A stretch of 64,000 nucleotides of DNA from Streptomyces nojiriensis (GCF_017639205.1 NZ_CP071139.1:8865501-8929500), one strand, 5' to 3'; counted from the first letter of the stretch, positions 42,218 through 50,958 are shown. Numbers and translations are program-made. Notes: generated by a model from the sequence alone, not told the origin.

Positions 42218-44416
42218 TCACCCGAACAGTGACTCCAGGGCCGGTCGTTGCGGAAGCCGTCGCGTGACCGCGTAGTCGATCAACGCGAACAACGATGCGC
42301 GCGGAGGTCCTTCCGGCAGTGCCTCAAGCGCGACAGCCGCCCGGACGGCCTGCTCTCGTGCCAGAGCACGGGTCACCTCGAGCGCTCCGCTCTCGCGGAC
42401 GAGCGCCACCGCCTCGTCAACCTCGCCCGCCGTGCGGCACCCGCCGCGCACAAGGCTCGTCAGTCTTCCTTGCGTACGCCGCAGCGCGATCAGCACGGGA
42501 TGCGCCAACGTACCGTCGCGCAGCACGGCGCCAGCGGTGTTGTCCCCCGGGCCGTTGGCCCCGGTGAGCATGCGGATGTCCTCGGTCAGCCGGAACGCGA
42601 CGCCGAGCGCACGGCCGTAGCTCGCGAGTGATGCGGCATGCTCCGGATCGGCTCCCGCCACGACGGCGCCGAGCCGGCACGGCAACTCGAACGACGATGC
42701 CGTCTGCAACTCGACCAGCGACAGATGCTCGTCCTCGGTCACCCCCGGATCGAACGCGTGCTGCCGCTCGCGGATCCGGCCGGTGCACACCTTCGTGACG
42801 GCTTGGGAGAGGACCGAGAGGGCCTGAGGGCCGCCGTCGGTGGCGAGGTGCAAGGACTTCGACATCAGCAGGTCGCTGACCAGGATGGCGAACCTGTTTC
42901 CCCAGCTGGAGTGCGGTGTCGGGGTGTTCTCCACGCCGAGTTGCGCGAGAGCCGCCAACGCGCTCAGCTCGATCGCGGCGCCCAGTTTGATCGCGGCGCT
43001 CTGTTTGATGCCGCAGCGCGTGCCGGGGTCACCGAAGTGGGTTGCCAGCAGGAGCAACAGCGCCGGCCGGAACGGGACTCCGGGATCTCCCCAGCCCGAC
43101 GTGGCCACGCGGGCCAGGAAGGGCCACTCGTCCCGGACAGAGCTCGTCATGAGCTCACCGACGCCGAGGAGATCGGCACGCACCTCGACCCCGGGGGCCA
43201 TCAGCGTGGCCACGTCGTCGATCGTGCGGTTCGCCCGGAGTTCGCCGATGCCCTCGGGCAGCAGAACCGCCCGGCGGCACAGCGCGAACGGAGCGCGCTC
43301 GCTGTCGAAGGTGCTCTCCAGGACCCGCCAGACGAACTGGTACCGCTGTGCCGACCGGCGGCCGGCCCCCAGCCACCCGGAGTACGAGTGCTCCAGCAGC
43401 AATGCGTGGTCCAGCAGGTCCGGACGCGCGGGATCGTTGGTCAGCCCGCGGTCGATCACTTCGGCCGCGATCTTTCCGGACTCGAGGGCGTAACTGATGC
43501 CCTCCCCCGTGAACGGGTTCACCAGCCCCGCCGCGTCGCCGACGAGCAGGATGCCGTCGGCCACGCAGCGATCGGGAGAGAAGTCGAGGCGGAACGGCGC
43601 CGTCGCCCACTCTCCGCGCAGCCGGCCGCCGAACTCCTTCCCGCGTGTGCTCAGCCGGGCGAGGAAGTGCTGCAACACCTGCTCCGCGCGGCCTTCGTAT
43701 CCTGGACGGAACAGCGCGACGCCGACGTTCGCCTCCGATGCGCCCGTCGGGTTGATCCAGCCGAACGACGGCAACAGGTCCCGGCCCGCGACGTCGTCCA
43801 GGGGCAGGAAGGCCTCCTGGAGGTCCCGCAGCCCGTCGAGACCGGTCAGATAGCCGCGGACACCGACACCGACGCCGAGCTCGCCCCCGGGAAGCAGACC
43901 GACCGCGCGCGCCAGCGGGGACCGGGCACCATCGGCAGCGACGACCACGGCCGCCCGGACGTCGACGGGGCGGCCCCCACGGAACACCCGTACCCCGACG
44001 ACCCGCCCGCCCTCGACGATCGGGGCCGTGACCGCGGCGCCCTCCCAGAGCTCGGCGCCGACCGCCACGGCGCGGCGGGCCACGGCCTCGTCGAGCACGA
44101 CGCGCGGCACCACGAGACCGTGGCTGTCCGTGCCCGGGTAGGCGTCGTAGACGAAGTCGCGCCAGCCACGGCCGCGCATGTGGACCCGCGCGCCCCGCAT
44201 CCGTTCCGCATGGGGCAGGCAGTCGAGGACGCCCATCGCGGCGAGGATCCGGACCGCGCGCTGCGTCAGCGCATCGCCGCACACCTTGTCCCGCGGGAAG
44301 CGCTGGGCCTCGAGCAGCAGGACCCGGCGGCCCCGGACCGCGAGATGGTAGGCGGCAGCGCAGCCCGCGGGCCCCGCGCCGACCACCACGGCGTCGTAGG
44401 GATTTCGCACGTTCAT
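42218..44416 (-). CDS. Geranylgeranyl-reductase-type flavoprotein fused to a degenerate prenyl synthase domain
   Basis: 732 residues from ATG 44416, which overlaps the stop of the upstream prenyl synthase by 4 nt. Residues 1-400 are a GGR-family FAD enzyme: VVVGAGPAGCAAAYHLAVRG (10-29), RFPRDKVCGDAL (39-50), VVVAADGARSPLAR (157-170) and GDAAGLVNPFTGEGISYALE (293-312). Such enzymes saturate prenyl double bonds or act as epoxidases/halogenases. Residues about 430-715 follow the fold of trans-prenyl synthases (RPALLLLLATHFGD, SSWGNRFAILVSDLLMSKSL, RLGAVVAGADPEHA, VLIALRR). However, the first DDxxD is lost and the second is TEDIRML. The C-half is therefore probably a non-catalytic partner of the neighbouring enzyme. 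Confidence 0.88.
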   Translation of the reverse strand: MNVRNPYDAVVVGAGPAGCAAAYHLAVRGRRVLLLEAQRFPRDKVCGDALTQRAVRILAAMGVLDCLPHAERMRGARVHMRGRGWRDFVYDAYPGTDSHGLVVPRVVLDEAVARRAVAVGAELWEGAAVTAPIVEGGRVVGVRVFRGGRPVDVRAAVVVAADGARSPLARAVGLLPGGELGVGVGVRGYLTGLDGLRDLQEAFLPLDDVAGRDLLPSFGWINPTGASEANVGVALFRPGYEGRAEQVLQHFLARLSTRGKEFGGRLRGEWATAPFRLDFSPDRCVADGILLVGDAAGLVNPFTGEGISYALESGKIAAEVIDRGLTNDPARPDLLDHALLLEHSYSGWLGAGRRSAQRYQFVWRVLESTFDSERAPFALCRRAVLLPEGIGELRANRTIDDVATLMAPGVEVRADLLGVGELMTSSVRDEWPFLARVATSGWGDPGVPFRPALLLLLATHFGDPGTRCGIKQSAAIKLGAAIELSALAALAQLGVENTPTPHSSWGNRFAILVSDLLMSKSLHLATDGGPQALSVLSQAVTKVCTGRIRERQHAFDPGVTEDEHLSLVELQTASSFELPCRLGAVVAGADPEHAASLASYGRALGVAFRLTEDIRMLTGANGPGDNTAGAVLRDGTLAHPVLIALRRTQGRLTSLVRGGCRTAGEVDEAVALVRESGALEVTRALAREQAVRAAVALEALPEGPPRASLFALIDYAVTRRLPQRPALESLFG

Positions 44417-45381
44417 CGCATCCGGCCCGCGATACGTCGGGGCATGTCGGCGAGGGCGTCGCGGCCGGGGAACTCCGGGAGCCCGGCGAGCGCGGTGGCG
44501 GCGCGGTCGGTGTGCGTACGCACGAGCTCGCGCGTCAGGTCCACGGTGCCGCTGAGACGCACCAGCCCCGCCGCTTCGGCCGCCTCCTGCTCGGTGAGGT
44601 TCTCGTGGCGCAGCAGTGCCGCCAGCCGCCCGCTCGGGTTCCGGCGCAGCGCGAGGAGGACCGAGTACGAGAACACGCCAGCACGGAGATCGGTACCCGT
44701 CGGCTTGCCCAGACTGGCCGGGTCGCCGACGAGGTCGAGCAGGTCGTCGGTGAGCTGGAACGCGATCCCCAGTTGCTGTCCGAAGCGGAACAGAGCTTCT
44801 GCGTGGCCGGGATCGCATGCGGCCAGCTCCGCGCCCAGCCGGCAGGGCAGCCCGAACAGCGTGGCCGTCTTCATGCGGATGATCTCGAGATGCTCGTCGG
44901 CGGCCAGCTCCGTGTCGTACACATGCTCGGTTTCGCGCAGTTGCCCGCTGCACAGCGTGAACGCCGCCTCCGTCACCGCCGACACCGCCTCGTGCGGCAG
45001 GTGTGCCAGCTCGGCCATCGCGCACGCGAGCACGTGCGTACCCGTCGTGGCGGCATGTGTGTTGCCCCACCGGGAGTTCGCGCTGGGCGCACCGCGTCTG
45101 GTTGCCGCACCGTCCATCACGTCGTCGTGCAGCAGCGATCCGACGTGCATGAGTTCGATGGCGGCGGCGGCATGGGCGAGCAGCGCTTCGTCGGCCTCGC
45201 CGAGGCTCGCGGCGAGGAACAGCAACCGCGGGCGCAGCCGCTTGCCACCGCGCCGGATCAATCCGCCGGCGATCCGGCCCAGATCCGCGTCCTGTACGGT
45301 CACCGCCTCGTGCAGGGCGTCGTCGAGCCGCGCGGCCCACCCGGTGCCGGGGGAGAGCGGCAAGGTCTCAGAGGAATTCAT
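44413..45381 (-). CDS. Trans-polyprenyl diphosphate synthase
   Basis: 322 residues from ATG 45381. Both aspartate-rich motifs are intact: SLLHDDVMD (82-90) and LTDDLLDLVGD (210-220). GGKRLRPRLLFL (45-56) and the RRG after the first motif bind diphosphate. It should condense isopentenyl units into a C15-C20 or longer diphosphate; small residues (Gly81, Ser82) just before the first motif permit a longer chain. The start overlaps the upstream small gene by 14 nt and the stop overlaps the fusion gene (ATGA). It is clearly paralogous to the C-terminal half of that fusion. Confidence 0.95.
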   Translation of the reverse strand: MNSSETLPLSPGTGWAARLDDALHEAVTVQDADLGRIAGGLIRRGGKRLRPRLLFLAASLGEADEALLAHAAAAIELMHVGSLLHDDVMDGAATRRGAPSANSRWGNTHAATTGTHVLACAMAELAHLPHEAVSAVTEAAFTLCSGQLRETEHVYDTELAADEHLEIIRMKTATLFGLPCRLGAELAACDPGHAEALFRFGQQLGIAFQLTDDLLDLVGDPASLGKPTGTDLRAGVFSYSVLLALRRNPSGRLAALLRHENLTEQEAAEAAGLVRLSGTVDLTRELVRTHTDRAATALAGLPEFPGRDALADMPRRIAGRMR

Positions 45382-45820
45382 CGCAGAGCTCGTCGAGCTG
45401 CGTGCGCAGCCTTGCCGATCCGAAGGCGAGTTCCGCGAACCGGACGAAGAAGCCGTAGCCGTTGTGCAGGTCGCCGGCCGCGGCCCGGACGATGACGTCT
45501 CCCCGGAAGTACGCCTGGAGTGGCGTGAGGCGGCCGGCCGCGATCAGCTGGGCGGCTTCCCGATACACCGCACCGTGCATCATCTCCCCCGATCCCAGCC
45601 CGGGCTCGATGACGACGTCGCCACCGCCGACGCGGACGTTGATCCGGCCGAAGCCGATCACGGCCACGTTGGCCTGGCGGCCGTCGAACTCGCCCACCAT
45701 CTCCCGGAACTCCACCGGGTTCTCGGTCTTGAAGTCCCTGACACCGCTCCGCACCGCGCCCGCCAGTGTTCTGTCGTTGTCGGTGACGCTTGCTGCTCGG
45801 GGCGCGAAATCGTCGGGCAC
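45368..45820 (-). CDS. Small protein, possibly SCP2-like lipid-binding
   Basis: 150 residues from GTG 45820 with GAGGAGAG upstream. The central part INVRVGGGDVVIEPGLGSGE followed by a helical GRLTPLQAYFRGDVIVRAAA suggests a sterol-carrier-like sheet and helix, but the similarity is weak. The C-terminal part FVRFAELAFGSARLRTQLDE is helical. No signal or membrane segment. It overlaps the prenyl synthase gene by 14 nt and starts 49 nt after the S8 protease stop, so it belongs to the operon. A lipid-carrier function would suit a prenyl pathway (inference). Confidence 0.6.
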   Translation of the reverse strand: MPDDFAPRAASVTDNDRTLAGAVRSGVRDFKTENPVEFREMVGEFDGRQANVAVIGFGRINVRVGGGDVVIEPGLGSGEMMHGAVYREAAQLIAAGRLTPLQAYFRGDVIVRAAAGDLHNGYGFFVRFAELAFGSARLRTQLDELCDEFL

Positions 45821-45869
45821 GGGACGTCTCTCCTCATGTGCGGTTTCCGACCGGTGGTGTGGTGCGTGG

Positions 45870-47291
45870 TCACGGCGGCGCCGGCGTGGCGTTGACCGCC
45901 GCGAGTGCGTCGACCCTGCCGTACCAGACGAGCGGGATCGGTCCCGGCGTGGTCGTGACGATGAGCCTCTTGACCGTGCCGGGAGTGATGTCGGGGTTCT
46001 TGTCCAGCATGAGCGCGGCAACACCCGACACGTGGGGGGCCGCCATGCTGGTGCCGGATTTGTCGATGAAGCCCGGCGCGACGACGTCTTCCGGCCTTCC
46101 CGTGCCCGACGCCCGTGCCGAGGCGATGAACACACCCGGGGCCGCGACGTCCGGTTTCGGCCTGCCGTCCGGGGTCGAGCCGTGGCTGGTGAATTCCGCA
46201 ATGTTGTCCTCGTCGTCGGTGGCCCCGACGGTGATGACGTTGCGTGCGTTACCAGGACAGCGGATCTTGGTCGCGTAGTCCCCCCAGAAGTCGACGCCTT
46301 CGTTTCCGGAGGCGACGACCACCACCACGCCGAGGTTCACGAGATTGTCGGCGGCGGTGCACAGCACGCAGTTGCCGGAGGGGCAGACCCACGCGCCGTC
46401 GCGGTGCGAATAGCCCCAGCTGTTGCTCGCGACGTCGGCACCGGAGGTCGCCGCCGCGGTCAGCCCCGCGGTCGCCCACGCCGGAGTGGCATTGCCCGTG
46501 CCGTTCATGATCCGGATGTCGATGATGTTCGCACCGGGGGCAACGCCGCGGAATGTCGCGTCCTGGCTCGCGATGATCCCCGCGCAATGAGTCCCGTGGC
46601 CCTTTTCGTCGCGGTTCACCGCCGTACCGGTCATGTCCTGTTGCGGGCCGACCACGCCCGCGAGCGCGGGGTGCGCGGCGTCCACACCCGTATCGACGAC
46701 CGCTACGGTGATGCCCGCACCCGTGATACCGGTGGGCAGGACGTCCGCCCGGATGTGCGGTCGGCTGACGTCGAGGCACTCGACATTGCGCTGCTTGTTG
46801 CTGGTCACACTGCTGACATCGGCTCGCGCCGCCACCGCCAGCACCTCGGACGAAGTGAGCGTGGCGCGCACGCTGTGGGTCAGCCAGAACTCCTCTTGGA
46901 CGTCGATGCCCCGCCGTTCGAGGTCCGCACGGATGCCCTGCAGGAAGATGTCGGCCTCGGCCTGACGCGTTTCGATCGCCCGGGCCCGTTCGGCTCTCGG
47001 AACGGCGCCCCGGCGCACTGCATCCCGGCCCGACATCATATTGATCATGACCTCGTGCACCGGCTGCTCGGTCGAGTCGGGTGCACCCGTCCAGGAGGCG
47101 AGCTTGCGCCGCTCGCGCTCGAGGAGAATCGTGTTGACGACCCACGGATCAAGCTTGCGCACGGCTGCCGGGCTCTGCGCCGTCAGCTCTTCCAACTGAT
47201 GCCGGCGCCTCGTCTGTACGTACCAGTCGAACTGCGCGTGGCTGTCGTCGGCGGCGGACCGGGCATCCCTTCCAGGGGACGGCGAGGGCAT
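45870..47291 (-). CDS. Intracellular S8 (subtilisin-family) serine protease
   Basis: 473 residues, ATG 47291. The catalytic triad is visible: Asp200 (VAVVDTGVD), His232 (GHGTHCAG) and Ser415 (GTSMAAPHVSG), with oxyanion Asn330 (ASGNEG). Residues 75-168 form an I9-like propeptide containing EEFWLTHSVRATLTSSEVLA. No signal peptide is present, unlike most streptomycete subtilases, so it should act in the cytoplasm or be released another way. The gene upstream, 11 nt away, encodes a stand-alone relative of the propeptide. Ser, His and Asp order and spacing are normal, so an active enzyme is expected. Confidence 0.93.
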   Translation of the reverse strand: MPSPSPGRDARSAADDSHAQFDWYVQTRRRHQLEELTAQSPAAVRKLDPWVVNTILLERERRKLASWTGAPDSTEQPVHEVMINMMSGRDAVRRGAVPRAERARAIETRQAEADIFLQGIRADLERRGIDVQEEFWLTHSVRATLTSSEVLAVAARADVSSVTSNKQRNVECLDVSRPHIRADVLPTGITGAGITVAVVDTGVDAAHPALAGVVGPQQDMTGTAVNRDEKGHGTHCAGIIASQDATFRGVAPGANIIDIRIMNGTGNATPAWATAGLTAAATSGADVASNSWGYSHRDGAWVCPSGNCVLCTAADNLVNLGVVVVVASGNEGVDFWGDYATKIRCPGNARNVITVGATDDEDNIAEFTSHGSTPDGRPKPDVAAPGVFIASARASGTGRPEDVVAPGFIDKSGTSMAAPHVSGVAALMLDKNPDITPGTVKRLIVTTTPGPIPLVWYGRVDALAAVNATPAPP

Positions 47292-47302
47292 CCTGGCTCC
47301 TC

Positions 47303-47674
47303 TCAGCGCTCGTCCGCGATCTCGGCCTGCCTCGGCGAATCCAGCAGTACCTGCCGGACCTCCGGACGACCTGCGACCGCGAGCAACGACGTTATCGATA
47401 TACGAGCCGCAACCGTGTGATTGAGCCAGGACTCGCGGATGTCTCGCCCGCCCGCCGCAACGAGAGTGCCGACCACCGCCTCGGCTCGGCGCCCGAATGT
47501 TCGGCGCATGGCGTCGACGGCCTCGCCGCGCGTCACAGCCGATCCTGGCAGGTGATCATCACCCGGCGTGAGGACGATGAGCACGGCGACCTCGGCAGGC
47601 CGAACGGTGAGGATTTCCCGCTGCAGTGCCCCGTCGAACTTCTCCCAGGCGTCCGGCGGGTTCCGTTCCGACAT
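47303..47674 (-). CDS. Stand-alone I9-like propeptide/inhibitor protein
   Basis: 123 residues from ATG 47674 (GGGAG 7 nt upstream); first gene of the operon. The segment IRESWLNHTVAARISITSLL AVAG matches the protease propeptide segment with EEFWLTHSVRATLT: same W-L-x-H-[ST]-V-x-A pattern, same helix-strand order. The N-terminal part holds VLIVLTPGDDHLPG. It probably folds like a subtilisin propeptide and could inhibit, chaperone or be cleaved by the S8 enzyme encoded 11 nt downstream. No signal peptide. Similarity was judged by eye. Confidence 0.6.
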   Translation of the reverse strand: MSERNPPDAWEKFDGALQREILTVRPAEVAVLIVLTPGDDHLPGSAVTRGEAVDAMRRTFGRRAEAVVGTLVAAGGRDIRESWLNHTVAARISITSLLAVAGRPEVRQVLLDSPRQAEIADER

Positions 47675-48393
47675 CAATGGCTCCCGTCCGCCTCAGCAAC
47701 CTGCGGACGTCTCCGGCGCGATTGCATCTCCTGGAACCCCCGGGCGGGCTGTCGCGGGGTCGCCCCAAGACCGGACAGCCAAGACGTCCCGCCGTGGGAC
47801 CGGGGACGATGCATGCCCGCGGTCATCGATCACGGCGACCATCTTCCTCGATCCGACCCCCTCGTGCGACCGCAAGGGCGGGCTCGGCGTTGCCCGACTG
47901 CTCACTCTGCGGATGCCCCAGCGGGTGGCCAGCTGTTCGAATCCACTTCCTGATCTTTCGGCTCCCAGGGACAGCACGCCGATGTCATCCAGTCCACGCG
48001 GAACGCGCTGCCGAAGGCGCCGGCCGAGGTGCGCGCCCTCCTCGCACATGTGCCGGATCTTCGACCACACCGTGCAGTTCGCAGTGGGAGCTGCCGGCCA
48101 ACCCCGCTACCGCTGTGCCGCGTCCCGGATCGCTGCCAGCCACTGGACCACGAGGTCCTCTACCGAGTCCCGTTCTCCGGGGTGGCGGGAGACGCAGGCC
48201 ATGTGCTTCGTCATGATCTCGCTGAGCTGCTCAGTGAGGTGGCCGAAGGAGGAGCCCAAGCAGAAGCTGAGCACGTTGGCCGGTCGACTTTGTTGAATCC
48301 TCAAGCTGCCGTGATTGCGGCTTCGCCCAGCCCCATCTCGTCGATCTTCGCGCGGATGGCTCGCTGACCGAGGGTGTCCGGGAGCAGCAGGCC
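47675..48393. other. Operon leader and unassigned frames
   Basis: About 720 bp upstream of the S8/prenyl operon. A minus-strand frame (48107-48304) starts MRIQQSRPANVLSFCLGSSF and contains GHLTEQLSEIMTKHMACVSR, protein-like but not recognised. Another opposite frame ends near 47693. The operon promoter should lie close to 47700-47800. Confidence 0.4.
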
Positions 48394-48852
48394 GTGCATC
48401 AGGTACACCGCTGCCTGTCGAAGTGGTACACCCGCTGGCGCGCGCACGGCGAGAACGGACTGCGCGACCACGCCTCCCGCTCCGCCACTAGGCCGTCTCT
48501 TTCGGATCTTGTCGGCCGAGCCCGCGGCGTCCGGTGCCGTAGATGGCAAGGCGGAGGGGCGCGCTGTGTACTGGACGTACTCGGGTGCCCCGAGACCGCG
48601 GCCAGGTGCGGTGCCGGGCGTAGCGGGCCCGACAAGATCCGGAAGAGACGGCATAGTCCCGCCCGCACCCCCGAGGGCATCGCCGACCTGGTGGAGGCGC
48701 TGCGGCGGCAGACCAAGCACGGACCAGCCGGGCTCGCCGCCGACCTGCAGCGGCTGCACAGCGTCACACTCGCGCCGGCGACCGTGCACCGCATTCTGGT
48801 GAGACGAGGACTCAACCGGCTCCGGGACCTGGATCCACCGACAGGCGAGTAG
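48394..48852 (+). pseudogene. IS481-family transposase fragment interrupted by a MITE
   Basis: The N-part WYTRWRAHGENGLRDHASR and the C-part EALRRQTKHGPAGLAADLQR, ATVHRILVRRGLNRLRDLD then PPTGE match the region between the helix-turn-helix and catalytic core of IS481 transposases. It stops (TAG 48850) before the DDE core. A 165-bp insertion lies in the middle but keeps the frame. Confidence 0.75.
48489..48655. mobile_element. MITE of about 161 bp with 24-bp terminal inverted repeats
   Basis: The left repeat GCCGTCTCTTTCGGATCT... (48492-48515) and right repeat (48629-48652) are inverted copies with one mismatch in 24. The flanks are CTA and ATA, consistent with TA target-site duplication of IS630/Tc1-type elements. 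Removing 165 nt restores SATSPARTPEG in the transposase. The interior has no gene. It was therefore inserted after the IS481 element arrived. Confidence 0.88.
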
Positions 48853-49152
48853 CTGCGCGAGGTGAACGACCAGGGCCGCCGCGCAGGCGGAGTATCTGGC
48901 AGGCAGGTGACGTGCAGGCTCTGCGCGACCTGCTGACCGACTCTCACCGCTTGGTACCTGCCCGGCCCAGCCCTCTTCAGCTGGCGTCGATGCCCTTCCA
49001 CCCGTGTCCGAGTTCCCGGCGGCGCGGCCGGGACGGCGAGGGGCGCGGGGCGGAGGGGTGCTCAGGGCGGTGGTCACCTGGAGTGCTGCCGACGGGGTGA
49101 GACCGGTGGAGACATTCCCGGAGGCGAGGACCCGGGCGTAGGTCCCCGGCCC
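48853..49152. other. No gene recognised
   Basis: 300 bp between the IS481 fragment and the next pseudogene, with no protein similarity on either strand. Confidence 0.4.
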
Positions 49153-49818
49153 CTAGGCGACCAGGGCCGCCGCGAGGGGCGCTGCGGCCGTCTCCGTCGG
49201 CCCCGCGCCCCGGCGGGGTTCGTCCTCTGGGGCAGCCGTCTGACACGGTAGTTCACGACGGACGGCGAGGAGAGTGGCGAGGGTCAGCAGGGCCGCGCTG
49301 AGCTGGTGCACTCGCCCGGTCAGGTTGTGCGCGGCGAGCGCCCGCCGCAGGCCGGTACTCAATACCGCAGGGTCTCCCGCACGGCTGGGCTCGTCAGCCG
49401 GAGCGGCCCCGGCCGGTACGCGCTCGACGCCTTCGCGGAGCGCGGTGACATCGGCCGGACGACCTCCATAAGTTGCGAGGCCTCCGGGCTGAGGCCGGAC
49501 AGCGCGCCGGCGAGTACCTCCAGAGCAGTGGCCGCGTCCTCGATGGCGCTCGGAGTCCACCCTTCGGGGCCAGCTGGCGTCGGCGAGCGCGCACGTGGCG
49601 AGCATCGCGCGCTCGGCCAATGGGTCCAGGCGGGTGGTGGAGTGCTCCATATCCCGCCCAACGAGTTCGTCCAGTCCGCGTGATGTCGGCGCCTCCCGCC
49701 AAGCCTCGAATCGGCATGCCCGGGCGTCGCGCCGGTGGACCGCACGCGTCAGGCCGCGCCGCCAACCGAACAACCACGGCCCGGTGGCGGCTGGCTGTTG
49801 CAGCACGGAACGCACCAC
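49153..49818 (-). pseudogene. Hypothetical gene with compensating frameshifts
   Basis: The frame from 49818 reads LFGWRRGLTRAVHRRDARAC and RLDPLAERAMLATCALADAS sensibly. A central part makes sense only in the neighbouring frame (GWTPSAIEDAATALEVLAGA, LSGLSPEASQLMEVVR, about 49570-49450). The first frame then resumes with DVTALREGVERVPAG and LTGRVHQLSAALLTLATLL, ending at 49153. Two opposite one-base indels explain this. The original protein was about 220 residues of unknown family. Confidence 0.5.
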
Positions 49819-50005
49819 AAGGGACAGCGACCAGCTGTCGGTTCGTGCCCCGGTCCGGCTCAGCCTGCTGCGGCCGTAAGCGGCGGCGCCCGACTCCTAG
49901 ACGAGCGTGCGAGTACACCAAGGACTGCGCCCTGGGCCGCCGGTCCGGCGGGGGAGATCACTGGATGACCGGCTGGGAGCCCATCGGGTTGGGAATGATC
50001 GGGGG

Positions 50006-50944
50006 ATGACCGAAGAGCTTCCCGCTGGCCCGGCACCCGAGTCGGCGTCGCGCCCCATTGACCGGGACGACCTCAGCACGTTGACGGCGGCGCGCCAGAT
50101 CGTCGTGGACGACCACATGTTCACAGCTTCGGGGCTGCCGGGAACGTTCCGGCTGCAGCTGTTCACCGCACCAGGGGCACGTCCGGTCGCGGTGGCGACG
50201 CAGATCGGAGGCCAGGAGGGGATGGGGCTGATGAACGGAGCGGAGAGCTACGCGGGCGCAGTGTGGAGACGGCATTGCCCCGACGAGGACCTGCCGCCGG
50301 TGTGGGTGGAGTGGCAGCTGTGGCCGGAGGGCGACAGCATGGCCTCGCGCTTCCGGCACGTGGTGTTCGCCGGCGCCGACCGCTGTCGGCCCAGTGGCCC
50401 GAGATGGAGAACCATCACCCACGAGCAGCTGCAGGATCTGGTCGGCGCGCCTGTGGCGACCGACCGCGGCGCCGGCTATGTGCCGCGGCCGGCCGAGCCG
50501 GAGCCGCAGCTGGTGTTCGAGAAGTTCGCGGTGACCCGCCTTGCCCGCCCTCGGCCGTTTCGCGAGCCGGAGTGCATGCCGACCGGGGTGCCGTGGTGGC
50601 GGCGCTGGACGCGTCAGCTCCTGCCGCGCCGGGCCGCCCGTGTGTGCTGCTGGTACCACGGCGGAGACTGGCACAGAGTCAACGAGATGGCGCTGCAGGT
50701 GCTCCGCGACGCCCGGGCACAGGTCGTCGAAGCCGAGGCCATGCAGGAGTTCAGCGTGAAGTACGCGGCCTCGGCCGGCGCCACAGACTGGGAGACCACG
50801 GCACTGGCGACCCTGTTCAGCACGTGCGACGCGATCCAGCCCGACAGCGAGGGCGGCTACATCAACGGGCAGCACCGCTCCCAGGCCATGCTGGAGGCCG
50901 GCGTACCCAGCACCGTCGTCCTGCGCCACGTCTACGACGCGTAG
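50006..50944 (+). CDS. Hypothetical protein with DGQHR-like motif
   Basis: 312 residues from ATG 50006 (GGGGG upstream). Not a recognised family. The N-terminal 180 residues look globular and acidic (PPVWVEWQLWPEGDSMASRF). A basic patch (WWRRWTRQLLPRRAARVCCW) follows. The C-terminus contains EGGYINGQHRSQAMLEAGVP, which resembles the DGQHR motif of ParB/DGQHR-type domains, where the residues after GQHR form a helix. No helix-turn-helix is clear. It is convergent, with a 14-bp gap, to the DUF4379 nuclease-like gene. Confidence 0.7.
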   Translation: MTEELPAGPAPESASRPIDRDDLSTLTAARQIVVDDHMFTASGLPGTFRLQLFTAPGARPVAVATQIGGQEGMGLMNGAESYAGAVWRRHCPDEDLPPVWVEWQLWPEGDSMASRFRHVVFAGADRCRPSGPRWRTITHEQLQDLVGAPVATDRGAGYVPRPAEPEPQLVFEKFAVTRLARPRPFREPECMPTGVPWWRRWTRQLLPRRAARVCCWYHGGDWHRVNEMALQVLRDARAQVVEAEAMQEFSVKYAASAGATDWETTALATLFSTCDAIQPDSEGGYINGQHRSQAMLEAGVPSTVVLRHVYDA

Positions 50945-50958
50945 GAGACCGAGATCGT

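Noticed and set aside
42218..45340. Reading the fusion gene as a 1040-residue protein starting at 45340
   Set aside because: The first 300 codons are out of frame with the overlapping prenyl synthase, which has intact motifs. The GGR start at ATG 44416 overlaps its stop by 4 nt.
42638..45895. Plus-strand open frame of 1085 codons over the prenyl operon
   Set aside because: Antisense to three genes with clear catalytic motifs; the translated sequence is Arg/Pro-rich without any family similarity.
45462..47420. Plus-strand 652-codon frame over the S8 protease
   Set aside because: Shadow of the protease gene; valine/arginine/aspartate-rich repetitive translation, no ribosome site.
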